64,000 bases of DNA from assembly GCA_029262775.1 (NCBI GenBank), contig JAJCYR010000042.1, forward strand, positions 22,812 to 86,811, written 5' to 3'. Below are positions 36,215 to 46,055 of this stretch, one piece after another. The position numbers and the translations under genes were made by a program. Under the pieces are notes generated by a model, which saw only the letters and a list, made by a program, of their open reading frames with translations, searched no databases and was not told where the DNA came from. The stretch's first letter is position 1. The number at the start of each line of letters is the position of its first letter. Source of the DNA: Bacteroidota bacterium (GTDB lineage Bacteria; Bacteroidota; Rhodothermia; Rhodothermales; UBA10348).

Positions 36215-37543
36215 ATGCCTCACGCCCAGACGTCCCGATACGCCACGCCTGCGTGGGCCCTTTACGATTTTGCCAACTCGGCGTTCACGACACTCGTGGT
36301 GACGTTCATCTATGCCACGTACTTTACGAAAAGCATTGCGCCGGACGAGACTACGGGTGCGAATCTCTGGTTTACGGGCATTACCATCTCGGGCCTCATT
36401 GTGGCCGTCGTATCCCCGTTTCTGGGCGCGCTCGCCGATCAGGGCGGCCACCGCAAACGGTTCCTCTTCGCAGGCACTCTCGCATGCATTCTTCTGACCG
36501 CAGCCCTCTATTTCCCCGGCCCGGGCGACGTCATGGCGGCGCTCGTCATATTCATTGCGGCGAACGTGGCATTTGAACTGGCCGGCGTCTTTTACAACGC
36601 CTTCCTGCCGGACGTGGCTCGCCTCTCCCGTATTGGCCGCGTTTCCGGATACGGATGGGCCCTCGGATATGTCGGCGGTCTGCTCTGCATGGTGGTGGGC
36701 CTCGTGCTGCTTGTGAACCCCGACCCCCCGCTTTTCGGGCTGGATGCGGACCAGGGGGAGCATATCCGCGCCACCAACCTGCTGGTAGCCGTCTGGTATG
36801 CCCTGTTCAGTATCCCACTGTTCCTGTGTGTCCGCTGCAGGGACGTAGCCAATGCGCCCCGACTGCGAACCATCATGCGCTCCTCCTGGATCGATGTCCG
36901 GCGCGTGTTTGGCGATATTCTGCGCTACAGACAGGTGTTCCGCCTGCTCGTAGCCCGCCTCATCTACAACGACGGACTGATCACGATCTTCGGCGCGGGC
37001 GGCGTCTACGCCGCGGTCGTGTTCGACTTTACGTTCCAGGAAATCATGATCTTCGGCATAGCACTCAACGTGGCGGCGGGTATAGGCGCTTTCGCGCTCG
37101 GCTTTCTGGATGACCGGATCGGCGGCAAACGCACCATCCTGATATCGATTGCAGGCCTCTCGCTGGCCACGCTGATTGCGGTCATGAGCCGCAGTGTGCT
37201 CTGGTTCTGGGTGGCGGGCGTCGGGATAGGGCTGCTGGCCGGCCCGAACCAGAGTGCGAGCCGCTCCCTGCTGGCGCGCTTCACTCCCGAGGACCACGAG
37301 AACGAATTCTTTGGCTTTTTTGCTTTTTCAGGTAAGTTTACCGCCTTTATTGGCCCGTTCCTGCTCGCCAAAATGACACTTATTTTCGACAGTATGCGCT
37401 ATGGCATTGCGGTCGTTGTCGCCATGTTTGTGATTGGTGGTATACTGCTTTTGCGGGTCGATGAGAACGAGGGCGTTGCGCAGTCCGGCCGCGCCCCCAA
37501 TGCACCATCTACTCCTTCGACGCTCTCTACGGCGTCTGTCTGA
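36215..37543 (+). CDS. MFS transporter, UMF1-like family
   Basis: TPAWALYDFANSAFTTLVVTFIYATYFTKSI...SPFLGALADQGGHRKRFL; ~12 TM. Confidence 0.85.
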   Translation: MPHAQTSRYATPAWALYDFANSAFTTLVVTFIYATYFTKSIAPDETTGANLWFTGITISGLIVAVVSPFLGALADQGGHRKRFLFAGTLACILLTAALYFPGPGDVMAALVIFIAANVAFELAGVFYNAFLPDVARLSRIGRVSGYGWALGYVGGLLCMVVGLVLLVNPDPPLFGLDADQGEHIRATNLLVAVWYALFSIPLFLCVRCRDVANAPRLRTIMRSSWIDVRRVFGDILRYRQVFRLLVARLIYNDGLITIFGAGGVYAAVVFDFTFQEIMIFGIALNVAAGIGAFALGFLDDRIGGKRTILISIAGLSLATLIAVMSRSVLWFWVAGVGIGLLAGPNQSASRSLLARFTPEDHENEFFGFFAFSGKFTAFIGPFLLAKMTLIFDSMRYGIAVVVAMFVIGGILLLRVDENEGVAQSGRAPNAPSTPSTLSTASV

Positions 37544-37588
37544 TTCCTGCCTACTCTCTGCCCGATTCCTGCCTAAACTCCTTTCGTC

Positions 37589-38734
37589 ATGTCTGCTACT
37601 GTCCAAGAAATCCTCGAATTCCTGGAACGCTGGGCACCTCCTGCTACCGCCCAGTCCTACGACAACGTGGGCTTGCAGGTCGGCCGATTGGGCGCAGACG
37701 TGACGCGGGCTGTTGTGGCCCTGGACATGACACCGGATGTCCTTCGAGAGGCAGAGAGTGTGGGCGCCGAACTCATTGTGACGCACCACCCCCTCCTGTT
37801 CAAGGGAGTCAAGCAGCTGACCGAAGGACCCCTTGTCCCCGAACTGGCCCTGCGCCTTGCCGAAGCGGGCGTAGCGCTTGTGAGCGCCCACACGAATCTG
37901 GATGCGGCCGTGGGCGGCGTAAATTTTGAATTGGCCCGGCGACTCGGGCTACAGCATGTGGCCGTTCTGACGGGCATGGACGGCGCCCTCCGCAAACTCG
38001 TGGTCTTCGTGCCCGAGGAACACGCCCGCAACGTGCACACCGCCATGGCAGACGCCGGAGCGGGACACATCGGCGCCTACGAGGCGTGTGCATTCCAGAC
38101 TCCGGGCACTGGATTTTTCCGGGCGAGCCCGGGCTCGCGCCCTGCCGTCGGGTCCACTGGTGACCACCTTGAACACGTCGCTGAGGTCCGGCTCGAAATG
38201 CAGGTACCCTCCTGGCTGGTGCCGGACGTGGTCCGCGCCATGACAGCGGCGCATCCATACGAAGAAGTTGCGCACGATATCTATCCGCTCGACCAGGCAT
38301 CTCTCGCCGCTGGGCTCGGCGCCGTGGGCGAGCTCGGCCAGCCAGAACCGCTCAGGGCGTTTTTGGACCGGGTCTGCGCCGCGCTGGGGACGAGGGCCGT
38401 GCGCTTCGCGGGAAATGAAGACATGACCGTGCAGCGTGTGGCGGTCTGTGGTGGCTCCGGGTCCTCGTTCCTGCCCGCCGCCCACGCGGCCGGCGCCCAC
38501 GCATATGTAACTTCTGATGTTACATATCACACGTGGTTCGATCTCATGCGCGGAGATGGATCCCTGACCATGGCCATGGTCGATCCGGGCCACTACGAAT
38601 CGGAACGGTGTACGGAAGAACTCCTGTGCAACCGCCTGTCAGATGCGTTCCCGGACGTAAGTTGGCATGTAACCACGACGCGTACATCGCCCGTAAAAAA
38701 CTGGATCGGTTCACACGATATGCAACGAACTTAA
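37589..38734 (+). CDS. Nif3-like dinuclear metal center hexameric protein
   Basis: LERWAPPATAQSYDNVGLQVG...VTHHPLLFKGVKQLTEG...VALVSAHTNLDAAVGGVN...AYVTSDVTYHTWFD. Confidence 0.9.
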   Translation: MSATVQEILEFLERWAPPATAQSYDNVGLQVGRLGADVTRAVVALDMTPDVLREAESVGAELIVTHHPLLFKGVKQLTEGPLVPELALRLAEAGVALVSAHTNLDAAVGGVNFELARRLGLQHVAVLTGMDGALRKLVVFVPEEHARNVHTAMADAGAGHIGAYEACAFQTPGTGFFRASPGSRPAVGSTGDHLEHVAEVRLEMQVPSWLVPDVVRAMTAAHPYEEVAHDIYPLDQASLAAGLGAVGELGQPEPLRAFLDRVCAALGTRAVRFAGNEDMTVQRVAVCGGSGSSFLPAAHAAGAHAYVTSDVTYHTWFDLMRGDGSLTMAMVDPGHYESERCTEELLCNRLSDAFPDVSWHVTTTRTSPVKNWIGSHDMQRT

Positions 38735-38786
38735 TTTTCGCCGCGCAGTTACCGGGTAGTCTACAGAAGAACGAGATAATACAACT

Positions 38787-39545
38787 ATGGCACCTACCGC
38801 GACCGAAACGACCATTGCCGATCAGCTGCAGGCCCTTGTCCGCCTGCAAGCCGTGGACAGCAGAATTGACCGCATCAAAAAACTGCGTGGTGATCTGCCC
38901 GACGAGATTCGGGACATGGAGGATGAAAAGGCCGGTCTTGAAACGCGGATCCAGAAGCTCGAAGACGAGAAGAAGCAGAATGAAGTGTCGGCCAAGCAGG
39001 CCGAAAATGACGTCAAAGAGGCTGAACAGCTCATCAAGAAGTACGAGGAGCAGCAACTCCAGGTGCGCAACAACCGCGAGTACGATGCCCTGACCAAGGA
39101 AATCGAGGCACAGCGCCAGCGCATTGTCGACGCCCAGACACGCGTGGCGGAGCTGGAAGCGGCCGGCCCGGTCCAGGAGCTTGCCGTTGAGGAGGCCACC
39201 TCCCGCCTCGCGGAAATCCAGGAGGTCCTCGATTCCAAGCACACGGAACTGTCCGAAGTGCTCAAGGACACGAAGAGCGAACAGTCGGCGTACGAAAAGC
39301 TGCGCAAGAACGCCGAGAAGAGCGTTGACGACCGGTACGTTCGGGCGTATAACCGTCTCCGGGGACGCCTGCGTGACGGACGAGCCGTCGTGCCGCTTGA
39401 ACGGGGAGCCGCCGCCGGGTTTGCTGTACCTCCGCAACGCCAGCTCGAAATCCGCAAAAAAAACCGGATCATTGTATGCGAGCACACCGGACGCATTATT
39501 GTGGATGGAGACCTGTTCGACGAGGTCTCCGGCGAAGTAAAATAA
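38787..39545 (+). CDS. Coiled-coil zinc-ribbon family protein with degenerate zinc ribbon
   Basis: Long coiled coil; AVVPLERGAAAGFAVPPQRQLEIRKKNRIIVCEHTGRIIVDGDLF. Confidence 0.75.
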   Translation: MAPTATETTIADQLQALVRLQAVDSRIDRIKKLRGDLPDEIRDMEDEKAGLETRIQKLEDEKKQNEVSAKQAENDVKEAEQLIKKYEEQQLQVRNNREYDALTKEIEAQRQRIVDAQTRVAELEAAGPVQELAVEEATSRLAEIQEVLDSKHTELSEVLKDTKSEQSAYEKLRKNAEKSVDDRYVRAYNRLRGRLRDGRAVVPLERGAAAGFAVPPQRQLEIRKKNRIIVCEHTGRIIVDGDLFDEVSGEVK

Positions 39546-39555
39546 GTACCTGAAT

Positions 39556-39963
39556 TTGCCAGTCGGATCATCGCGCCGGAGCGCTACTACGGCGGTTTCG
39601 GTGAGGAAAGTCCGAACACCACAGGGCACCGTGCTTCCTAACAGGAAGGCATTGCGTTTGCGCAGTGACGGCACGTGCAACAGAAAGCAAACCAGCCGAT
39701 GGTTCCCATGGAACACAGGCGATGGGTGAAATGGTGGGGTAAGAGCCCACCGGCGCTGCGGGTGACCGGAGCGGCCAGGCAAACCCCATGGGGTGCAAAG
39801 TCAAGCAGCATCGCTCCTGCAAAGGATATGGCGGCCCGTCGAAGTGCGATGCGGGTAGACTGCTCGAGGCTGGTGGCGACACCAGTCCCAGATAAATGAT
39901 GATCTCCCCGTCTTACGTCGCGGCAGTGCGCGGGCAGACAGAATTCGGCTTACAGGCTGGCAA
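39556..39963 (+). ncRNA. rnpB: RNase P RNA (bacterial class A)
   Basis: GAGGAAAGTCCGAACACCACAGGGCA core and 3' CAGACAGAATTCGGCTTACAGGCTGGCA; followed by terminator. Confidence 0.95.
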
Positions 39964-39969
39964 TGCCGC

Positions 39970-40000
39970 AAAAGGGCGTCCGAAAGGGCGCCCTTTTTTT
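39970..40000 (+). terminator. rnpB terminator
   Basis: AAAAGGGCG...CGCCCTTTTTTT. Confidence 0.85.
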
Positions 40001-40068
40001 GGGGCTGGCCTGACCGGTGGCACAGCCTGACCGGTGGCACAGCGGGTACGGGAATTCAGATCCGCAGA

Positions 40069-40443
40069 TCAGTTGTCGCCCGATCCGCCCTCTTCGCCCG
40101 TGCTGGTGCCCGAGCCGGATGCGCCATCATCGAGCTGCTCGCCTGCAGGCGGCAGAATCGGAGCCTGCTGGGTCTGGACGCCCTGCTCCTGGATGACCGA
40201 GCCCGCATTGCCTGAGCGGTCAATGACGAAGTTCGACAGGATGCAGAGCACGATGAACATCGTGGATAGCACCCAGGTGGCCTTTTCAAGGAAATCGGGA
40301 GCCTGACGCGATCCCAGAATCTGCGTGGTCGCGCCACCAGACGCAATACCCGCCAGCCCACCACCGGTACCGGCCTGCAGAAGTACAGCCAGTGTCATCA
40401 ACACGGCAATGATGGAAATCAGAATGATGATGAGAGTAAACAT
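40069..40443 (-). CDS. secG: Preprotein translocase subunit SecG
   Basis: MFTLIIILISIIAVLMTLAVLLQAGTGGGLAGIASGGATTQILGSRQAPDFLEKATWVLSTMFIVLCIL. Confidence 0.9.
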   Translation of the reverse strand: MFTLIIILISIIAVLMTLAVLLQAGTGGGLAGIASGGATTQILGSRQAPDFLEKATWVLSTMFIVLCILSNFVIDRSGNAGSVIQEQGVQTQQAPILPPAGEQLDDGASGSGTSTGEEGGSGDN

Positions 40444-40516
40444 GCTCGTCCTGTATGGCTCGCGATAGTAATCGGGCAAGAATTGTAGTCGGTAAATATA
40501 CGACCAGGAAGCGGCC

Positions 40517-41320
40517 TTACTCAAGTGACATAATGATGAAACCTGCAGCGGCCATGGCGGCCGTTTCTGCGCGCAGCCTCCGCGGGCCAAGCCACACCGA
40601 CCTCCACCCCGCCTCCTGGGCCAGTTGGACTTCAGCATCTGAAAAACCGCCCTCCGGCCCTACGAGGAGTGTCACGTGGCGAGGACGCGTGCCCTCCGAT
40701 CCGGCGACGCCCGTGTCAAGGGGTCGAAGTCTGTGGCATTCCCGGCGGAGGTGGTTGGCATGCGAACCGGCTTCGTGGGCCACGAGCCCCACCGCGTCTT
40801 CCCCCAGACCTTCCACCACCGACGGCAAAGACGCTGGCGCCTCCAGAACCGGAAGACGGCTTCTGCCGGACTGCTTCAGCGCCGCCACGAGGATGTTCTG
40901 GCACCTGTCCAGCCGAATCCGGGAGCGCTCGGTGCGCTCGCTCTCGAGCGGCACAATGGAATGAACCCCGAGCTCGACGGCCTTCTCCAAAAACATTTCG
41001 TAGCGCGCCGTCTGTTTGAGGAGGCCGAGGGCCACGCGAAGCTGGACTGGCGGCTCGGTCCTGCAAGGCAGCGCCTCCACGACGCGGCCGACAGCCTGCC
41101 TTCTGGTCACGGCCTCCATTTCCACGCGAAACAGCCCACCCACGCCGTCCGTCACCCGTACGTCATTACCCACGCTCACCCGCAGCACGTGCATGGCATG
41201 ATGAGACTCATCGCGCGGAAACACCACGCGTCCAGCGCCGGGCGACGGCGCTGCGCCGTCGCCCGACACGAAACAGTCGGGCGGACAGTAAAACGTGTGT
41301 TTGACCTGTTGTCTCTTCAT
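40517..41320 (-). CDS. rsmE: 16S rRNA (uracil1498-N3)-methyltransferase
   Basis: VFPRDESHHAMHVLRVSVGNDVRVTDGVGGLF...LGLLKQTARYEMFLEKAVELGVHSIVPLESERTE...LLVGPEGGFSDAEVQLAQEAGW. Confidence 0.93.
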   Translation of the reverse strand: MKRQQVKHTFYCPPDCFVSGDGAAPSPGAGRVVFPRDESHHAMHVLRVSVGNDVRVTDGVGGLFRVEMEAVTRRQAVGRVVEALPCRTEPPVQLRVALGLLKQTARYEMFLEKAVELGVHSIVPLESERTERSRIRLDRCQNILVAALKQSGRSRLPVLEAPASLPSVVEGLGEDAVGLVAHEAGSHANHLRRECHRLRPLDTGVAGSEGTRPRHVTLLVGPEGGFSDAEVQLAQEAGWRSVWLGPRRLRAETAAMAAAGFIIMSLE

Positions 41321-41350
41321 GATTGTCCGAAAAGCGATTGCCCAAAGGGT

Positions 41351-43117
41351 CTACAGGGCGAACGACAATCCGACGTGGATTCTCCCGTTCGTGAGGGCGT
41401 CCTCCTTATTGATCGCGTAGCTCAGATTCATGAGCCCCGCTCCGGTTTCCACCACCATACCCAGACCGGCGCCAGGAAACACTTCGGCCAGCGAGGTGGA
41501 TGAGCGGGCTACGTATCCGACGTCCACAAACGCGAACGCATAGGATATGGTCTCGAAAGCATAACGCCACTCGGTCACCGACCGGAGCGCCGTATCGACC
41601 AGAAAACGATCTTCGTCGTAACCGCGTAGGGATTTCGCCCCGCCAAAGCGAACGAGTTGGCTCGCGTCCAGATTGTCTCCGCGCACGAGCGCGGCGTCCC
41701 CGCCTACGACGAGGGTACTCCGCTCTGCAATGGGCAGAAAGCCCCGCACACGGCCGGTGAGCCGCTCCATGCGGCTGACCTCTATAGCCCGACGGTCGCC
41801 CTGTTCAATGAGCGATGTGAAGGTCACGCCCCGGTGCGGTTGCAATTCGTTGTCGACGCGCCTGAATGTGATTTCGACGCCCCAGAGGGTGGCATCGCTG
41901 CGCGGAATACCCAGCAGAAGGCCGCCCTGGCCCGGCCGCGTAATTTCCCGGGCCAGTCGCACGCCGAGCGATATCTGCTCATCGAATCGGTAGCTGAGGC
42001 CCGCGCTCCAGGTCCGGTTCGAGAACGTCGAGTCCTGCTGCAACCCGTCGAAGCCGACGCGCGCCGTGATGGGAAGATTGACAAGGGCCGGATCGCTCAA
42101 CACGACGCGTGCGGCGCTCACCTGTCCCGGCCGGCGGTCCAGCTCCATATCCATTGTCCGACCGGCCCCGAATGCGTTCAGCAGGCTTATATGACCGCCG
42201 CCGACGAGTGTCGAGCCGCGGTTATCGGTCGCGGGAAGCACGCCTACGACGAGGTCGAACTGGCCCGGGGGCAGCGGCTCAACGGGCACCACGACACGCG
42301 CCGTGGAGTCGGACGTCAATTCGTAGAAGGGGGCATTGGCCCGGCCCACCCCCGGCGTCTGCTGCACCCGCCGGCGCAGCACCTCCAGATCCATGTCCGC
42401 GGCTGGCGTTCCGGGCGCGACGCCGGTCATCTGGCGGATGAACCGTTCATTGCTGCGGGTATCTCCCCGGAATTCGATGCCGTCAATACTCGTCTCCCGG
42501 CCCGGCGTCGCGTGAACCAGGATGTCAAATCCGTCAGATCCGGGCATGATGTGGTCAATGCCGACGCGCGCATCCAGATAGCCGCGGGCCGTCAACGCAC
42601 GCAGCGTCCGGGCGACGAGTCCGTCGAGAACGGCCTGCGTGAGCGTATTGGCGGCGGCCGAGTCGGGTACCGGCGAATCGGATCCGGGCTCCGAGCCCTC
42701 CAGTTCCATCAGGATTTCCTGGCCTTCCAGTTCGTCCAGACCGCTCCACGAAACGCGACCGACGCGGGCCGCCTCCCCGCGCTGCATCCATACAGTCCGC
42801 GTGTCCCGGTTCAGCGAGTCGATCCGGGCGAAGAAAAACCCCTGTTCCTGCATGTGACGGATGAGTTCCCGGCGCCAGAGCGTTCCGGGCCGGTCGGGCG
42901 TCACGACCGCCGCCGGCCACGGCGCAGCCGTCTCGGCTACGAGCGTCCAGGCCGCCCGTGTGCGCGGGCCAGCCACGTCTCCATCCCGCGCCTGCGCCGC
43001 CGCCGGCGCGGGTGCGACCAGCACGAGGCCCGCCAAGAAGGCTGTTGAACACGCAGAGAACATGGCGCTGGAAACGAGTAGGGCGCGTCCGTGTATTCGT
43101 GATGGCATGGAAGACAT
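41351..43117 (-). CDS. Omp85/BamA-TamA-like outer membrane protein
   Basis: Signal peptide, POTRA-like ETSIDGIEFRGDTRSNERFIRQMTGVAPGT, C-terminal barrel ending VGLSFAL*. Confidence 0.78.
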   Translation of the reverse strand: MSSMPSRIHGRALLVSSAMFSACSTAFLAGLVLVAPAPAAAQARDGDVAGPRTRAAWTLVAETAAPWPAAVVTPDRPGTLWRRELIRHMQEQGFFFARIDSLNRDTRTVWMQRGEAARVGRVSWSGLDELEGQEILMELEGSEPGSDSPVPDSAAANTLTQAVLDGLVARTLRALTARGYLDARVGIDHIMPGSDGFDILVHATPGRETSIDGIEFRGDTRSNERFIRQMTGVAPGTPAADMDLEVLRRRVQQTPGVGRANAPFYELTSDSTARVVVPVEPLPPGQFDLVVGVLPATDNRGSTLVGGGHISLLNAFGAGRTMDMELDRRPGQVSAARVVLSDPALVNLPITARVGFDGLQQDSTFSNRTWSAGLSYRFDEQISLGVRLAREITRPGQGGLLLGIPRSDATLWGVEITFRRVDNELQPHRGVTFTSLIEQGDRRAIEVSRMERLTGRVRGFLPIAERSTLVVGGDAALVRGDNLDASQLVRFGGAKSLRGYDEDRFLVDTALRSVTEWRYAFETISYAFAFVDVGYVARSSTSLAEVFPGAGLGMVVETGAGLMNLSYAINKEDALTNGRIHVGLSFAL

Positions 43118-44267
43118 AGAACCAGTATACCCACTACAGGTCGTTTTGACCCCGGATCACCCGCCCGAAAAAAGCCTCGACGCTGCGCAACACGTGGCCT
43201 TCCGGCGCACACTTGCAGTCTGGTTCGAGCGCGTGAAGCGCCCCCTGCCCTGGCGCGAAACGTCCGATCCCTGGCTCATCTGGATGTCCGAGGTGCTCCT
43301 CCAGCAGACGCGTGTGGAGCAGGGCCGTCCGTACTACGAAGCGTTTGCCAGCACCTATCCCACCGTTGGCGACCTTGCAGGTGCCGATATTGACGACGTA
43401 CTCCGCCTCTGGGAAGGGCTCGGATACTACGCCCGGGCGCGCAATTTCCACGAAGCCGCCCGCCGGGTGGTCCGCGAGCGCGGCGGCGAGTTTCCCACCT
43501 CGCGCAAGGACTGGGAAGCCCTCCCCGGCGTGGGGCCCTACACGGCGGCGGCCATCAGCAGCATGGCATTCGGTCAGGCAGAGGCCGTCGTCGATGGCAA
43601 CGTGATCCGCGTCGTGACCCGTCTTTTCCGGATCCATGCAGACGCGCGGCGCTCCTCGACGCGCGCGCTCTTGAACCGCCTGGCAACGGAACTGCTGGAT
43701 CCGGCGCATGCCGGCCGCCACAACGAAGCCATGATGGAGCTCGGCGCAACAATTTGCCTGCCGCGCACACCGCGCTGCGGCGACTGTCCTGTCCACGCGT
43801 GGTGCCACGCAGCGGCCAAGGGGGATCCTGAGCGCTTTCCGGTCAAGAAGAAGAAAGCGCCCGTCCCGCACTACACCGTCGTCGTGGGACTGCTGCCAGA
43901 TTCCTTGGGCCGGTTTTTTGTCCAGCGCCGACCGGAAACTGCCATGCTGGGTGGGCTGTGGGAATTTCCCGGGGGGAAATGCGAGGAGGGCGAGATACCC
44001 CGGGAGGCGCTGGCGAGGGAGTTCCGGGAAGAGACGGGTGCCAAGGTGCGCGTGGGCGCTCAGGTGTGCAGCGTAAAGCATGCCTACTCCCATTTTCGGA
44101 TCACGCTGCACGCCTTTCAGTGCCACCTCGAGCCCGGATCACCGGCCCCGTCGACGGCCCTTCCCAGCCGCTGGATCCTGGCAGAAGAGATGCCAGAGTT
44201 GGCCTTTCCACGGGCTAATCGGCGGATCATTGACGCGCTGACCTCGTTTCCAGACCCATGGACATAG
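43107..44267 (+). CDS. mutY: A/G-specific adenine glycosylase
   Basis: PLPWRETSDPWLIWMSEVLLQQTRVEQGRPYYEAF...LPGVGPYTAAAISSMAFGQ...VDGNVIRV; FeS CxxxxxxCxxCxxxxxC; C-terminal Nudix-like domain. Confidence 0.95.
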   Translation: MEDIEPVYPLQVVLTPDHPPEKSLDAAQHVAFRRTLAVWFERVKRPLPWRETSDPWLIWMSEVLLQQTRVEQGRPYYEAFASTYPTVGDLAGADIDDVLRLWEGLGYYARARNFHEAARRVVRERGGEFPTSRKDWEALPGVGPYTAAAISSMAFGQAEAVVDGNVIRVVTRLFRIHADARRSSTRALLNRLATELLDPAHAGRHNEAMMELGATICLPRTPRCGDCPVHAWCHAAAKGDPERFPVKKKKAPVPHYTVVVGLLPDSLGRFFVQRRPETAMLGGLWEFPGGKCEEGEIPREALAREFREETGAKVRVGAQVCSVKHAYSHFRITLHAFQCHLEPGSPAPSTALPSRWILAEEMPELAFPRANRRIIDALTSFPDPWT

Positions 44268-44821
44268 ATATTCTATTCTGGCTGATCATTGCCGCACTGC
44301 CCATTATTTCGGGGTTACGCGAGAGACGCCGGAAGCAGCAGCTTGGTGCACGGACCGATCCGGACGACACGGCGACGACCCTGAAGGACGGCCGAGACCC
44401 GGAACTGGGCTCGGCGCTCGAGGAAATACGCCGTGCGCTGGCCGGGGAATATCCGGAGCCGGAGAAGCCCCACTGGGAGGAGCAGCGGGCGCCTCAGCAG
44501 AGCCGCCCCGTCAAGGAGCCGCGCGCCCAAAGCCGCCCAGCGACGGAAACGCGCGCTAAGGGTGGCACCGCGCGGAAAATACGCGCTAAAGGTAGCACGG
44601 CGAAGGACGTTCTCCCGAACAGCCCTCTCGTGAAGTCCCCCGAAAACCTCATGCATCTTCCCATGCCCGTCGCCACAGGAAAGATTGAGGTTGAAGAAGC
44701 GCTCACGGAGCGGAGCTCGCGCCGACGCGTTCCAGTGACGCCCAAGCAAATCCGGCACGCCATCATTCTGGCCGATGTCCTCGGCACCCCCCGCTTCAAG
44801 AATCGGCACCGGCCGTTCTGA
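44258..44821 (+). CDS. Hypothetical membrane-anchored protein
   Basis: N-terminal TM MDIDILFWLIIAALPIISGLRERRRKQQ, disordered middle with RAKGGTARK/RAKGSTAKD repeat. Confidence 0.5.
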   Translation: MDIDILFWLIIAALPIISGLRERRRKQQLGARTDPDDTATTLKDGRDPELGSALEEIRRALAGEYPEPEKPHWEEQRAPQQSRPVKEPRAQSRPATETRAKGGTARKIRAKGSTAKDVLPNSPLVKSPENLMHLPMPVATGKIEVEEALTERSSRRRVPVTPKQIRHAIILADVLGTPRFKNRHRPF

Positions 44822-44864
44822 CACGCACCAGAAGGCCGTTGAAGAAGTGGAGAGCCATAATAGC

Positions 44865-45371
44865 TTACGCAGCCAGCGGATCGGTGCTGAAATCGTCTCC
44901 GCCCTTCTTGAACATTTTCGCGCCCAGCGCCCCACCAATGGCCCCCATGGCGACGACAACGAGTGCAGAGATCACCAGCGTGAGCATGTTTTCGGACACC
45001 CAACCGACGAGCGTGAACGGCTTTTCGATCTGCGCCACCATCATGTCGTACTGCTCCGGAGGCATATTCTCCCCGAAGCGGTCCAGAACGAACTGATTTG
45101 CTGCCAAATCATGACGGACCCCCATTGACATGAGCAGCATAGTCAGGATGTTACCAACAAAGTAACCGACCAGTCCGGCGAGGGCTCCCATGCCAGCTCC
45201 CTCTCCGGTCTTGATCGTCAGTTCATTGGTTGACGTATAGTGCCAAACGGCAGCCAGCGCTCCTGCGATAACGCCAAGGCAGCAGAGAAAATTGATGAAG
45301 CCCAGGTACGACGTGCTGAGTAATCCCGAGATGAGGCCACCGAGCAGGATGGATTGTTTTTTGTCAGGCAT
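44865..45371 (-). CDS. Hypothetical membrane protein (4 TM)
   Basis: MPDKKQSILLGGLISGLLSTSYLGFINFLCCLGVIAGALAAVWHYTS... Confidence 0.6.
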   Translation of the reverse strand: MPDKKQSILLGGLISGLLSTSYLGFINFLCCLGVIAGALAAVWHYTSTNELTIKTGEGAGMGALAGLVGYFVGNILTMLLMSMGVRHDLAANQFVLDRFGENMPPEQYDMMVAQIEKPFTLVGWVSENMLTLVISALVVVAMGAIGGALGAKMFKKGGDDFSTDPLAA

Positions 45372-45433
45372 GGCAGGTGTGTAGTTGTGGGTTGTAGCCA
45401 GGACGTATTGTATCGCCCACTCGGAAAATAGTG

Positions 45434-45919
45434 TTATGAGCCGGACGATGCACGCGAATTTGCCAGCGGACTCGCCATAGGCGTGTCATCGTGAAGCGCG
45501 AAGCTGAGGAGGTATCCGGCCGTTATGCCGAATGTGGCACCAGTCATTATTCGGGTAAGCGGTGAGTTGGTGACCCACCCCACCGCATCCATCCCCCAAT
45601 CCAGGCCCATGGGGATGAGCGCAGCTGCAAAAACGAGGGGCATGCGCCGGGCCAGCCAGGCGGGCACCGAGCGGGACATTCCGAATAGGAGCGCCCCCAC
45701 GGGCAGGCCCCAGTAAATACCGGCATCCCGGTGACAAATGGCCCATTGGATGCCGTGAGTATGCGGAGATCGCCCCGGCAGTTGGTGGCAGACCGGACTG
45801 AACATCTGCATGACCACGTCCCGAACGGCCGGTGGAAACAGGGGGGCGAGCGTGGGCAGAGCGGCCAGGAATACGAGCGCCGGCACAAGCCAAAACAGGA
45901 AGGATTTCGGTCTGTTCAT
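45434..45919 (-). CDS. DUF2085 family membrane protein
   Basis: FSPVCHQLPGRSPHTHGIQWAICHRDAGIYWGLPVGALLFG. Confidence 0.8.
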   Translation of the reverse strand: MNRPKSFLFWLVPALVFLAALPTLAPLFPPAVRDVVMQMFSPVCHQLPGRSPHTHGIQWAICHRDAGIYWGLPVGALLFGMSRSVPAWLARRMPLVFAAALIPMGLDWGMDAVGWVTNSPLTRIMTGATFGITAGYLLSFALHDDTPMASPLANSRASSGS

Positions 45920-46055
45920 GATTTTTTTACGTCGGACAGGCCTGGCGGTGGTTTTAAGGTACCACTTGCATGGAACAGGAATCGAAAGAATACTGTTCAA
46001 GGAGACTGCGATGGACCTCAGAAAAGTCCTCTTCGCCTCTTTTTTTGAAGCTGCG

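Noticed and set aside
38507-38529. ATATGTAAC...GTTACATAT inverted repeat in the Nif3-like gene
   Set aside because: Short stem within a conserved coding motif (TSDVTYH); weak evidence for function.
41657-43048. 463-aa plus-strand ORF opposite the Omp85 gene
   Set aside because: Antisense shadow rich in R/H/G/A, no family features.
43035-43055. GGCTGTTGAACACGC, resembling the MITE end
   Set aside because: Only partial similarity to GAAGCGTGTTGAAGAACC and inside a signal peptide; not a convincing copy.
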